From: Saccopteryx bilineata
Taxonomy: Eukaryota; Chordata; Mammalia; Chiroptera; Emballonuridae
Direction: 5' to 3'
Assembly (NCBI RefSeq): GCF_036850765.1
Contig: NC_089498.1
Coordinates: 56,347,795-56,411,794, forward strand
Length of the DNA stretch: 64,000 bases
Positions 33,634 through 44,659 of this stretch are shown piece by piece; the first letter of the stretch is position 1, and every line of letters begins with the position of its first letter. Position numbers and translations under genes: made by a program. The notes beneath the pieces were generated by a model, which was not told where the DNA came from, searched no databases, and saw nothing but the letters and a program-made list of their open reading frames with translations.

Positions 33634-33935
33634 ATGCTCTACTAAGCTTATATTCTTTGCATTTTTCCATTACCCTATTTTGGAGGGCAGCAATTTTCTC
33701 TGTGACCTCAAGTCTGATGGGGCTAAGAAAAGTCATTGACAGTTGGTTATAGGTTTTGTCTTGTGAGAATGAGAGTGGTAACTTGCATCTCTCTTCTGTG
33801 TTGCATCAAATGGATGACATGTTTTGGGTTACACATACAGCCTTTTGTTTTAGAAAAATGTTGTTTTGTGGTCACACCAGATCTACAAGTATTAGTGAAA
33901 GGTAATATTCCATAGGAAAGGGATTAATCTTGAGG

Positions 33936-33970
<35 letters not shown>

Positions 33971-34811
33971 GATAAGGAATAAGTTTAAACACAGATAGAC
34001 CACAAATAAAAAAATAGAAGGACATAGAATTGTACATGTTTATTTATATATTCTCTTGAATATGAATATTTTGAATTGAGATGTAATTATCAGAATTTGT
34101 TTGGCATAAAAAAATATAAATTTTCTTTTGAAATATTCATTTTTATTGTATTTTATCCATTAGATATGCTTTAGAACATTTACTCCAGATTGAATAAAAC
34201 TTTTCCTACTGATTGTATAAAACTATAAATTTTACAGAGTATTGGATTGTTCTAAATAATTTTCCCTAAGAATATATTTTATTATACAACATTATTGGAG
34301 GAAAATAAGATTGGAATATAAACTATAGTATAGTAGATTGATAAATGAATTGATTAGTACTAATTGGGTACTTCCCTAACAATCATGTATACAGGGTAAA
34401 ACTGATATTAAAAATATGATGTTATAAAATCAATATTAATTTTACAAGTTGTAATTTTTGGCCATATTAAAGTAAGAAGTATAGCTGTAAATATCTTGCC
34501 ATTATGTCTTTGCTGGAAAAAGTAATTTTCCTTTCTTATGATTGTATACAAATATGATAAGGTAGAAATAGCCAGTTGTGTATGAAACACAGATTTCAAA
34601 CTGAGATACAAAATGAGCCTCAAAATAATATACATTACAGAAGTTACTATCTAAAAGAAAATTGTGAGAAGTAAAACCTAGAGGGTATGTTCTTGGTCTG
34701 AAAACCAAAACACACAGAGTTGGAACTTGTAGAGGTAAATGGGATACTCAGCTTGGGCAGAAAATTTAAAAGGGTACCAAAAATAAGTAATCCGGTAAAA
34801 ATTATAATATA
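33634..34811. other. Unassigned sequence with (AG)n
   Basis: An (AG)n microsatellite lies at about 33938-33970. The sequence just right of the L1 (33634-33800) looks repeat-like but I cannot name it. No gene is recognised; the overlapping minus ORFs at 34408-34884 are chance frames partly in the LTR. Confidence 0.35.
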
Positions 34812-35164
34812 TGTAATGCTGGTAGCCATGACCAGGCAGGTTCACATTGAATTCAGGCAGACAATAGAAGAACCATGGAGCCAAAAAGTGTCAGGCTATT
34901 TACCATTTATTGGAGGCTCACAAAGACAGAAGAGTCAATAAACAAAGGAAAACCTACTTTTTGCAGTGAAAGGCAAGGGATTATAAAAAACGCACTTCAC
35001 AGTGGTGAGAGAGCAATCTGAGAGTATCACCCCTGAGAGAAAGCACCCGTAGCCTTACACAGACTATAAGCATGTGGCTCTGCCATGTGTTCACACACTA
35101 GTCAGGCAAAGTGCTTGCAGCCAGTAAATAAGCAAGCAAGCTTAACGCAGCTGTTTTTACCCCA
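34812..35164 (-). repeat. 3' LTR of an endogenous retrovirus
   Basis: This 353-bp repeat matches 38530-38880 in the same orientation over its full length. On the minus strand it starts TGGGGTAAAA near 35164 and ends CAGCATTACA at 34812. A TATA-like TTTTTTATAA lies at about 34981-34990 and an AATAAA signal at about 34904-34910. That implies U3 of about 180 bp, a short R and U5 of about 80-90 bp (inferred). The flanking pentamers ATATA and ATACT agree at only 3 of 5 positions. Confidence 0.85.
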
Positions 35165-35599
35165 TTCAACCCCTTTAGGGTTGCTCACCTCACAATCTAT
35201 GAGACAGGTATCATCCACAGTGGTCTCTGTGCGAAGAATGAGGTACCTTACATAAACAAACAGTACAGCAACAGAAATACAAAGTGCAAGTTATGGGTGA
35301 AAGGAGAGATTGGTTAGTGGCACCAAGAGAGGCAAATATTTCCCTTCTGGTAGAAGAAAGGGCAGAGCTTTCTTTGCAGAGAGCACAGTAGCTGGTACCA
35401 GAGGCTGCCCTGGGTGGCCATACTAAATCTTATTGGCCTCTACACCAGGATCTGCTGGTTCTATGTGAAATAAAATGGAAGAACTCATTATTGGCCATAA
35501 AGAAATTATAAAGGTGCCCTTTATATCACTGTTTCCCTGAGCACTCAAGGGATAATATACTTTAGTCTTAGGTGGCCAGGTGCTGGTTGCCCAGGGAGT

Positions 35600-36760
35600 T
35601 AACTGGAGGCCCACTTCTAGCCCCTTACTCCATGGTGACAACAAGGCCACCCATTGTAGTTGTGGGCGGGGGGCTGTACAGTCCAAGGCCATATCTATTG
35701 AAGCCAATGGCCTTTAAGAAGGACTGTTGTGGCAGACAGGAGCACATTGCCCTGCTGTCCAAAGCCAGGTTTAAGCAAAGCACCATTGGTGAATATTTGC
35801 AACTGGATGGGAGCAGCTGCCCCATGCACGAGGGCCTCCACTGGAGCTGGGTGTCCCTATTGAGGTCTCTCATTCAAAATCTGGAACACCATCAACAAAT
35901 GGCATGTCCATCCAGTAAGGGAGCTGGTGCCCCCTCCTGTCACAGTCCCTGCTTTAAGAATCCATTATACCACTCAATAATAACAGTGACCTGTGGGTAG
36001 GAGGAAGCATTGTACTTTCAATCCTCCCAGGTTTTGAGTCCATTGTTTCACCTTAGAACCAGTAATATGGGTACCATTGTTACATTCAAGAACCAGCGAC
36101 CACCTATACACAGCACTCAGGCAATTCACAGCCTGTATGTCTGCCCTCTGATTGGACTTTTATGTGAGGTAAGTAGTAAGCAGACCGGTGGCAGTATCTA
36201 TACAAGTGACTGCATACTGGTAACTATCTGACTTTGGTAAGGGTCCAATTATTTCTGTCTGCCAATGTGTCAGTGGAACACAACCTCTCTAGATCTGTCC
36301 AGTTGTCTCCAAGGGTGCTCCTTGGCACACACAGAACATTGATTATAAGCTGCAAGTACCTCTGCATAGGACACAGGCAAGTTTTATGCCTTAACTGTAG
36401 CCCACATAGTTTTCTGTCTTGCATAGAGAAGACGCTGGTGGAGCCACTGTGCCACATCACCTGCAGGTGCAGTCTCTAACCATTGTACCCTTGCCAAGGT
36501 GTCTGCCTCATCATTCCCAGGATGGGCTATAGGAGCATGCCCCATGATATAACATACTGTCATCTGCTTCTGTCATCCTATTTCCCATAAGTCCTGCCAC
36601 ATGGCTTGACCCCATAGAAGTAGGTGTATTATCATCTACTGGTTAATGTGCTAAGTAACAATCCAAAGGGTCAGTCCACTATAGACAACCCAGCTATCGG
36701 TGCAAATCACCAGAGGTGAAGGTTCATTATCAGCAACTAGCCATACAGCTCTTTGATAAC
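35600..36760 (-). pseudogene. ERV pol remnant: RNase H end and integrase
   Basis: On the minus strand the RNase H C-terminus appears as HAPIAHPGNDEADTLA (about 36490-36540). The integrase zinc-binding domain follows (WLHQRLLYA..CSVC); the second histidine of the HHCC set is Y and an in-frame stop lies between. The catalytic core reads QTEIIGPLP (the expected first aspartate is E) and later CNNGTHI (expected DNG is NNG) at about 36070-36095. If this alignment is right, two catalytic acids are lost, so the enzyme is dead even apart from its frameshifts. Confidence 0.75.
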
Positions 36761-36949
36761 ATACCTCAGCACCTTTCTATAAGCACTCTGTCCAGTGCCA
36801 CAATCCCCATCCAAACCCCTCAGAAGTCCAAGCTCACAGGGCCTGGTGGGGCCAAACACACTCAAGGCTTGTGCCACCTTGACAGTTCTCTTTGCTGTGC
36901 TACTGCAAAAAAAAAGAGCACTTATTATCTTTAAGGTGAACAACTGTTG

Positions 36950-38490
36950 CACATTAGACCAAGTCCATATGGGGCTTCTGGCCTCTAACTATCCTTGTTA
37001 TTCAAACTGGGCCTTACTTCTATTCAAACTGGGACAAAAGGTCTTGGGGGTGCTCCTCTCCCTCAGCTTTACCCAACAAGTAATCCTGCATCTGTACAAC
37101 CTGAATGAGAGCCACTTTCTTGGAAGATGCCAGCGTAGCCTGCTTCCCCCACTTTTTCAGTGGCTGGAATCTCTGTTGTGGCTTAAGCTGCTGACAAAGC
37201 TCTAAAAGGATTTTATTAAACCTGCCATTTAATTTTTTTTATCTGCCCTGGCCATGATCAAATCTACCTACATCTGTGTTTGGGTAACCTTTATAAGCCC
37301 ATTTCTCTTGTTAGTAAGGGAGGGTGCAGCGCAGATAGCAGCCCTTACAGCCTTGTGATCTCATGCTATCTCCAGCTCCCCCAAATCCACCACCATCTGT
37401 GTAACCATGTTGATTGGCTGCCCCACATAGGGGCCCAAGAGAGCCATAAATGACCCAAAAAGGGCTGATGGGGTGCTACAAAGAATAAGGTCACTCATTC
37501 CTGCCACAAACACTTCCTCACCTGGCTCAAAGAATCTCAGGTTGAAATCAACATTCTTTATACCAAAGGACCTGGGGCAGCTCACTATAGCATTGCCACC
37601 AACTCACTGTCCCTGGCAAGTCTTTAGCATTTTGCCAGACTGTATGAATGGTATCCATCACCCATTCTAATAGGGTATGGTTTCCTGGGCTGTCATACAG
37701 TTCTAAAGATGATTCCTCAAGGGAAAGTGTGTAGTAAGGCAACCAATCTCTGTTTCAGAGAGCATGATGCCATCCAGCCCCTATGCCCCACAATCACAGC
37801 AACCAGACTCCCTGGAGCTCAGTGGGTTTTTACCTCAATTGTGCCCCTAACTCCATCAGATATGCCTGGTTGTAGGGCCAGACCCCAGATTGCTCTACTA
37901 CCTATGGAGGGGGTTGTGCATTCCCCTGAGGTGCTCTTGGCTGCTGGGTTTTTATGTTCTGGGTGACCACCAGCTGGGCTCTGACTCCACAGATGGCAGT
38001 TTCTGGCACAACCTTCTCCTCAGAAAAGGAGAAGTTGGAAATGCCTGCTTCTGCTGACTCATAGCCACTCTGCTGGCATGGATGCTGTGCCCTTTTTGGC
38101 TACCATCTGGGCTCCTGTGGCTGCTGGCTCTTGGTCTGAAGCTGAGACTTGAGCTCTTGAACCTGCAGTTGATTCTCCAATAGCTGTTGCTGACAATGTT
38201 CAGCTTCCAGAGCAATTGCAGCTCATAAACCTGTAATTCCTTCTCCAGAGACTGTTCTAATTCCAGGCACTATTGGTGCTCAGCCTGCACCTTACACTGC
38301 AGCTCTCACACCCAGTCAGCCTTCTTCTTTAGAGCTTGTTCCAGTTCACCCCGTGACTGACACTCAATTTCTTCTCACAGGGCTGTAAAAACTGTCCAGC
38401 CCATGGCCCCTAAAAGGACAGCCAAGAGGAACCATACACTGGATAGCAATAACTACTCCTCTAATCTGCTCTTCAAGGGTGTTGGTGGCT
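36950..38490 (-). pseudogene. ERV gag remnant
   Basis: Just downstream of the primer-binding site the minus strand encodes a heptad-rich coiled coil (ELEQALKKKADW..ELQCKVQAEHQ..LELEQSLEKELQ) broken by stops, at about 38200-38400. It continues into a 74-codon frame at 37361-37585 (ending PINMVTQMVVDLGELEIA) that looks capsid-like. There is no intact product, and the capsid assignment is by position. Confidence 0.5.
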
Positions 38491-38504
38491 CCACACCAAT
38501 ATAC

Positions 38505-38527
38505 TTCGAATCCTACCCCCTATGCCA
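38505..38527 (-). other. Retroviral primer-binding site, tRNA-Ser-like
   Basis: Two bases inside the 5' LTR the minus strand reads TGGCATAGGGGGTAGG followed by ATTCGAA. Spacing is exactly that of a tRNA 3' end complement: TGG (CCA), 8 nt for discriminator plus acceptor, 5 nt for the T stem, 7 nt for the T loop. The implied discriminator base is G, as in tRNA-Ser, and the T-arm resembles serine tRNAs with several mismatches. Confidence 0.65.
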
Positions 38528-38529
38528 TA

Positions 38530-38880
38530 TGTAATGCTGATTGCCATGGCCAGGCAGGTTCACATTAAATTCAAGCAGACAGAAGAACTGTGGAGTTGGA
38601 AAGCATTGGGCCATTACTTGTGTATTGGAGGCTTGCCAAAAACAGGTGAGTGAATAAACAAAGAAAAACCTGCTTTTCACAGTGAAGGGCAAGGGATCAG
38701 GGAAAGCACACTTCACAGTGACAGGAGAGCAGTCTGTGAGAATCATCCCCAAGGAAAAGCACCCATAGCTTTACATAGAGTATAAGCATGTGGTGTTGCC
38801 ATGTGCTCACGCACTAGTCAGGCAGAGTGCTTTCATCCACTAAACCAGCAAGCAAACCTAACACAGAGGTTTCCTCCGCA
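38530..38880 (-). repeat. 5' LTR of the endogenous retrovirus
   Basis: The 351-bp partner of 34812-35164. On the minus strand it starts TGCGGAGGAAACC at 38880 and ends CAGCATTACA at 38530. It shares GACCAGGCAGGTTCACATT-like and TATAAGCATGTGG-type blocks with the other LTR but is clearly diverged, indicating an old insertion. The TATA-like and AATAAA motifs of the other LTR are altered here. Confidence 0.85.
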
Positions 38881-38957
38881 ATACTATTTTCAAAATTAAA
38901 ATTAACACAAGTCCATTTGAAAAAAAATACTAAGATTTTATTTGAAAACTAGATCAG

Positions 38958-39331
38958 GCCCTGGCCGGTTGGCTCAGCGGTAGAGCGTCGGCCTGGCATG
39001 CGGGGGACCCGGGTTCGATTCCCGGCCAGGGCACATAGGAGAAGCACCCATTTGCTTCTCCACCCCCCCCTCCTTCCTCTCTGTCTATCTCTTCCCCTCC
39101 CGCAGCCGAGGCTCCATTGGAGCAAAGATGGCCCGGGCACTGGGGATGGCTCCTTGGCCTCTGCCCCAGGTGCTAGAGGGGCTCTGGTCGCGGCAGAGTG
39201 ACACCCCCTGGTGGGCAGAGCGTCGCCCCTGGTGGGTGTGCCGGGTGGATCCCGGTCGGGTGCATGCGGGAGTCTGTCTGACTGTCTCTCCCCGTTTCCA
39301 GCTTCAGAAAAATACAAAAAAAAAAAAAAAA
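38958..39331 (+). mobile_element. Young type B SINE
   Basis: Consensus-like head CCCTGGCCGGTTGGCTCAGCGG with box A, and box B GGTTCGATTCCCGGCC. The body ends CTTCAGAAAAATACA and a pure A tail of about 15. GAAAACTAGATCAG (38944-38957) and GAAAACTATATCAG (39332-39345) flank it. Little decay and high CpG content suggest it is among the most recent insertions here. Confidence 0.95.
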
Positions 39332-39639
39332 GAAAACTATATCAGCATTAATCTGATACAAACTACTATTATCTTACCTGAATTACTGTATAACCTCCAG
39401 ACATTACATCTTCTTTTCCCCTCTCCAATGAAACACTTGAGAAACCAAGACCATTTCAAAACATAAATCTTACAATATCAGTTTCCTTCACAAATCCATT
39501 CAATATTTGTTTGAGATTCTATTTTGATGTGTTTTGCTTTGTTTTATTTAAAAATCTCCAAATTCCTGGTTGGAAATTGAACCTCTCCTGTCAGTGTCTT
39601 CGGTTCTCTTCAGTCCAGCCTCTCATGCTCCCCTCTGGT

Positions 39640-40010
39640 TTTGAGAATGCACTCTGTCCTTTCCCAAACACCTTGCATAATGTGTCCCACCTGTAGAAAG
39701 TCACCTTGCCCCCTCAATTACCTAGTTAACTCCTCCTACAAATTTAATTGAAACCCGTGTCACCTCCTAAAATGTCTTCCTTCAGAACAGCCTAAATAAA
39801 AATTTAAAAAGCCCTTTTCTTATATATATATCTCAAATACTCTAATACTTTATTACCTTTCCTTCACAGTTTTTAGCCAGACTATAAAATCCAAGGAAAC
39901 AGGAGAACATGACACTAGTTCCCATTATATGTCACCATTGTCTAGCACAGTGTCTTGCACACAGTAGATTCTCAATATTTATCTGTTGATTACATGAAAT
40001 AAATCAAGTA
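39640..40010 (+). repeat. LINE-2 3' end
   Basis: CACCTCCTAAAATGTCTTCCTTCAGAACAGCC, then AATACTTTATTACC, CAAGGAAACAGGAGAACATGACAC and GTCTAGCACAGTGTCTTGCACACAGTAGATTCTCAATA follow the order of the L2 3' end. Confidence 0.7.
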
Positions 40011-40118
40011 GAAAAAGTGTTTTGAAAATTGTCTAATAATATTAAATGTCAGTTAAATATACTTAAAATGTAGTAAAACAAACCGTATACAAAAATCAAT
40101 CAATTTAATATATGCTCT

Positions 40119-40326
40119 AAGCCTGACCTGTGGTGGCGCAGTGGATAAAACGTTGACCTGGAAATGCTGAGGTTGCCGGTTCGAAACCCTGGGCTTGCCT
40201 GGTCAAGGCACATATGGGAGTTGATGCTTCCAGCTCCTCCTCTCTCTCTCTCTCTCTCTCCTCTCTAAAAAAAATGAATAAATAAAATTTAAAAAAAATT
40301 AAAAAAAAGAAAAGCTAAAAAAAATT
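40119..40326 (+). mobile_element. Type C SINE
   Basis: GCCTGACCTGTGGTGGCGCAG, TTGCCGGTTCGAAACCC, GGGAGTTGATGCTTCC, a (CT)n run and an AATAAATAAAA tail. An 11-bp ATATATGCTCT duplication flanks it (40108-40118 and 40327-40337). Confidence 0.93.
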
Positions 40327-40431
40327 ATATATGCTCTGATGATACTCTTTTTAAAGAATTCTAACAGAATGACTTACAAGATTCTTTTAAAAATTCAATT
40401 GAAATTTATAAGATTTAAATAAATAAAAATC

Positions 40432-40475
40432 TAATGAATGCATAAATAAGTGGAACAATAAATCAATGTTTTTTT
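40432..40475 (+). mobile_element. Type D SINE internal fragment
   Basis: AATGAATGCATAAATAAGTGG and AACAATAAATCAATG are the middle part of a type D SINE; neither its head nor tail is clear. Confidence 0.55.
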
Positions 40476-40584
40476 TAAAATTAATAAAATTTTTTAAGAT
40501 TTTAAAAATAAAAAAGATACAGTAGAACAATCTCTAAATGCTTTGTTGGGGAAAAAAGGTAATTTTAGAAATTAACAGAAATAG

Positions 40585-40992
40585 TTTGACTAGGTGGTGG
40601 CGCTGTGGATATAGCATCAGACTAGAACACAGAGGACCTAGATTTGAAACCCCTACATCCCCAACTTGATCATGGTCTCATCCAGCTTGAGTGTGAGGCT
40701 TACCAGTTTGAGTGCAGAGTCACTGGCTTGAGCTTGGGATCATATATATGACCCCATGGTCATAGCCTTGAGCAAAATGATCACTGGCTTGAAGTCCAAG
40801 GTCGCTGGCTTGAGCAAGTGGTCACTCACTCTGCTGTCACCCCCCTGGTCAAGGCACATATGAAAAAGCAATTAATGAACTACTAAGGTGGTGCAACAAA
40901 GAATTGATGCTTCTCATCTCTCTCCCTTCCTGTCTGTCTCTATCTGTCCCTCTCTCTGTCTCTTTCTCTATCTCTGCCAGAAAAAGAAAAAA
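40585..40992 (+). mobile_element. Type A SINE, first of a serial pair
   Basis: TTTGACTAGGTGGTGGCGCTG starts a long type A copy with CACTGGCTTGAGC units and a CTGTCTCTATCTGTCC tail. ATTAACAGAAATAG (40571-40584) and ATTAATAGAAATAG (40993-41006) flank it. Confidence 0.9.
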
Positions 40993-41006
40993 ATTAATAG
41001 AAATAG

Positions 41007-41261
41007 CCTTGGATAGGTGGCTCAGTGTATAAAACATTGTCCAAGTACACCAAAGTTACAGGTTACATTCCAAGTCAGGGCACATATGAGAAGCAATTAA
41101 TGAGTGCACAACTAAATGGAACAAATAAGTGGAACAGTGAGTTGATCCTTCTCATCTTTCCTCCCATCCCTCTCTCTTTCCCTCTTCTTCCTTCCCCTCA
41201 TTCCTCTCTTTCTCTCCCCTCCCTTCCTTTCTCTGTTTTGGTGGAAAAGAATTTTTAAAAA
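41007..41261 (+). mobile_element. Type D SINE, second of a serial pair
   Basis: CCTTGGATAGGTGGCTCAGTG head, GCAATTAATGAGTGCACAACTAAATGG body, CT-rich tail and AATTTTTAAAA end. It shares the flanking repeat with its left neighbour; a third copy, ATTAACAAAAATAAG, lies at 41262-41276. Confidence 0.85.
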
Positions 41262-41339
41262 ATTAACAAAAATAAGTAACACTGACAATATCAATTTTCA
41301 GAAAGATAAAAGGTTGTTTTTCTCTAGATATTAAAGTAA

Positions 41340-41697
41340 TTATTTTATTTTATTTTTTTAGCAAGAGAGAGAAACAGACAGACAGGGACAGAGAGACAGG
41401 AAGAGAGATGAGAAGCATCAACTGATAGTTGTGGCACCTTAGTTGTTCATTGATTGCTTTCTCATATGTGCCTTGACCAGAGGGCTCCAGACAAGCCAGT
41501 GACCCCTTGTATAAGCCAGCGACCTTGGGCTCAAACCAGCAACCATGTGGTCATGTCTGTGATCCCATGATCAAGCCAGTGACCCTTTGCTCAAGATGGT
41601 GAGTCTGTGCTTAAGCCACCAACCTTGGAGTTTTGATCCTGGGTCCTCAGCATCCCAGGCTGATGCTCTTTACACTATGCTACTGCCTGGTCAGGCT
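41340..41697 (-). mobile_element. Type A SINE (minus)
   Basis: T-rich tail at the left (41340-41360), GAGATGAGAAGCATCAACTGATAGTTG, GATTGCTTTCTCATATGTGCCTTGACC, and antisense head ACTGCCTGGTCAGGC at the right. Confidence 0.9.
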
Positions 41698-41859
41698 AGG
41701 GTAAATTAAGTTGGCATAAAAAAATAAAAAAGACATCAACCCTTTTTCTGATGGAAATGTCATATATTATTGACACTAAGTAGAAGAAAAAGATTTCTGC
41801 AAATGAGTTTCCAACGTTGAAGTTAGTCTTTCAAGCCATTCCATATTCCAACTACTGTA

Positions 41860-43389
41860 TTTCCCCATGTATAAGACAGACCTTAACTTTGGGGTTTAAA
41901 GTTTAAAAAATATATATTACATAAAGTTATTGAACTTGTTTTATTCATCAAAAATATTATACAGCTTCTCATCACTGTCAAAACTCCCATCCCATCCATT
42001 AGCTTGTCCTCATCTGTGTCTGATGACAAATCACTGTCTTCATATATTGCCATGTCCTCAGGTCCATCTATGGCATTTGAAATGCCACACTTCTTAAATG
42101 ACTTGACAACAATCTCAATCAATATTATCCCAGGATATTTTCATACAGGTACAAACTTCTCCTATAGTTGGTTTCTTTACTTTTTCTGCTGTGTCAAATT
42201 GTCCTGTTTCATGAGTGTCTCTTGGTTCCATGAGTCTAGCATGGCAGCTTTGAAAGGTTTGTTAATGCTGACATCAAGTGGTTGGCACTGGGATGTCAAG
42301 CCTCCAGGTATGATGACATGTTTTATGTTTTTCCTCTGAAGCCATCTTCTTTGTGTTTTTTGTTATGTGTGCCCTGAACTGATCAAGCACCAATAGGGTG
42401 GTTTGCATAAGAGCCCAACTGGTCTCTTTCTCCAAACTTTCTCAAACCAGATCTTCATCCCATCTTGATCCATCCAACCCTTGTCATGAATGTGGACAAT
42501 CATTCTTCAAAGAATGTCTCCTTTTGGCATTGTTTTGCATTTGAAAATTAGCATAGGTGGCAGCTTGGTTCCATTGGCACACCAAGCTAGAATAACTGTA
42601 ATAGCTCTTTTCATGTCCACTTGTTTCCACAGTTACAGTTTTCTCCCCCTTCTTCTCAATGGTTCTATTACTTGAGACATAAAATTGAAAGAGGACTTCA
42701 TCTATATTTTCAATCTATCCCAACTTAAACTGATGTGTCTTCTGACATTGAATGACAAAGGACCTTCTGCTCATAGTTTTCAAGCATCTTTTGGGCAATT
42801 CTGGTACATGTACACATGCTTAGTCCATTTCATTTCATAAACCTGAAGCATCAATTGTGTCCCCCTATGAAATCAGTAACTTCTTTTTCATCAGTGATTC
42901 TTCTTGTCTCATGCTGAACCATCTTTGTGGACACAGGAATGCCAATTGCCCTTTGATCTGCAATTAATATCTTCAATTTCCTCTCTAAATCAAGCCATTT
43001 TGCCGACTTGCCTCTCATTGCTTTCTTCTGTCATGGCATTTTTAGTAAGTTTTCTTCTTCCCATAGCCACTCTTAGATTGATTTCTCAGTTGAAGGAGGA
43101 CCAAATTTATGTTCAGCAGTACAATTTCCATTTACTTTTGCAAACTGGATCGTTTTAACTTGAATTCAGCACTATACAAAAATCTTTTCTGAGCCATTTC
43201 TGGGCATAATGTGGCAAAACATAACCTACTATAATACACTGGTAACAAATATGAAACAATGAGTGGAAAGAGAACAAGTACAAAAAAGAGGAAAATGCAA
43301 ATAAAAAAATCGACAACCACTGTATAAGACGCACCCAGTTTTTAGGCCCCAAATTTTTTGGAAAAGGGTACATCTTATACATGAGGAAA
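41860..43389 (-). mobile_element. pogo/Tigger-like DNA transposon
   Basis: The 1.53-kb element has terminal inverted repeats TTTCCCCATGTATAAGAC (left) and TTTCCTCATGTATAAGAT (right, reversed), each next to a TA (41858-41859 and 43390-43391), the Tc1/mariner/pogo target. A subterminal TGTATAAGACGCACCC lies near 43321. The interior encodes decayed transposase on the minus strand. Confidence 0.85.
41883..43110 (-). pseudogene. DDE (pogo-type) transposase remnant
   Basis: The minus strand near 42220-42330 encodes IIPGGLTSQCQPLDVSINKP, the hallmark around the third acidic residue of pogo/Tigger/Jerky DDE domains. Its downstream part, the frame 41883-42122, ends in an acidic stretch (YEDSDLSSDTDED) like the C-termini of these transposases. 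The upstream DNA-binding part is poorly preserved. Stops occur near 42170 and elsewhere. Confidence 0.75.
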
Positions 43390-43391
43390 TA

Positions 43392-43984
43392 TGGAACTTA
43401 TTAGTAAATCTAATGAAGAAAAGATCAAATTCAGCATTTTGTCTTATTAATCCTTCCCCCTACCGTTGCTGCCTGACAGGGTGTTATTTATGATATGTAA
43501 GTTGTGCTATGGCACTTGATATCATGAATGTGATTTCATTTAATAATTCCTTGCAATTAGCTTAGATCTACTCTTTGAAGAACATTTCTTCTGCAAGTGT
43601 TGTCACAAATAAAATGGGAAACTTAATGAAACAAATATTATATCTTAAGATATATTTGCATTGTCTGTGTATTTGCAATTAAGTCTTTTTTTTAGCTGTT
43701 CTAATATACATTTACAACAAAACCTAATTGATTTCTGCTTTATTTTCTTTAGATACCAGAAATGTTTAGTCCTAATAGACAATATATACCTTCCTAATCA
43801 TAGTACAAATGTAAATATCAGCTTTTATCAGAGTTTAGAGTGGTTTTAACTCACATTAGCTACAATATTTTAATTTTTGTTTTAACTCAGTAAATTAATC
43901 AGACTCACAAACCAAACCACTCTGATTTGTTGTTAGTGATTAATATTTATGCTGTAGTTTCTCTCTAGTTCAAATATAATAAAT
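43392..43984. other. Unassigned AT-rich stretch
   Basis: No gene or repeat family is recognised between the two DNA transposons. Confidence 0.35.
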
Positions 43985-44530
43985 ACAGCTAGTGCTCAAC
44001 TTACGACCACAATTGGTTCCAACAGACCAGTCATAACATGATTTGGTCGTAAGTTGAGTAAGCTATATATATAGTACTGGTGAAACAATGTTATAAAAAT
44101 ATTTGTCATATTTTATAATAATTTTCTTTCATTATTGTTATATAATCATAATTTTCTTTGTTCATTTTATGCCATTTGTATCATCTCTACACCATTTTGT
44201 TTCTTATTTTTACGTTCGTCAGGTTTAAGTAAAACACTGCATTACCAGTACAACTGGTTTAATATTTGCAAAGACAATTTCCTCTTGGTAGACATCTTAG
44301 GAGGGGTTTGATGAAAAATATCCAAGACAAAAACAAATTGCTATACTGAGTCTGGAATAACAGTTAAAATAGTGCACACAGAGATGGTAGTGCTGCCGGA
44401 AGCTGGTCCACACTGTCCTACGCCCAGCTGGGCAATGCTTGCACTGCAAGATGCGGAGCAGTCATGGCTAGAGATTGTGGTTGTAAAGTCAAATGGTCAT
44501 AAGTTGCATAGGTCATAAGTCAATCAATAT
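43985..44530. mobile_element. Nonautonomous DNA transposon with terminal hairpins
   Basis: The left end holds a perfect 15-bp inverted repeat, CTCAACTTACGACCA at 43995-44009 and TGGTCGTAAGTTGAG at 44044-44058. The right end carries related GGTCATAAGTTGC and GGTCATAAGTCAATC (about 44492-44525). The interior has a GC-rich block (about 44390-44460). The organisation resembles Tigger-derived nonautonomous elements; the exact ends and family are uncertain. No ORF is present. Confidence 0.6.
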
Positions 44531-44659
44531 TTGTAATGAGGTAGAATATATTACATATTAGAGATTTAATCATTATTCTTGATTCTTAAGGTTATGATTT
44601 ATTTCTTCCCCTTTTTAAATTTGAGGGTAATTTACTAAGTAAATTAAGATGACTAAGAC

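Larger units (their letters stand above)
35165..38529 (-). mobile_element. Decayed endogenous retrovirus, internal region
   Basis: The 3.4-kb interior on the minus strand is in the order gag remnants (about 38490-37250), pol remnants ending in RNase H and integrase (about 36750-35500), and no recognisable env. It is too short for gag-pro-pol, so protease and most RT are missing. Stops and frameshifts are frequent. The tRNA-Ser-like primer-binding site and gag/pol flavour suggest a class III (ERV-L/ERV-S-like) element. That classification is an inference. Confidence 0.8.

Noticed and set aside
35572..36000. 142-codon plus-strand ORF
   Set aside because: It is antisense to the ERV integrase remnant and has no family of its own.
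36795..37205. 136-codon plus-strand ORF
   Set aside because: It is antisense to the ERV internal region and contains no recognisable domain.
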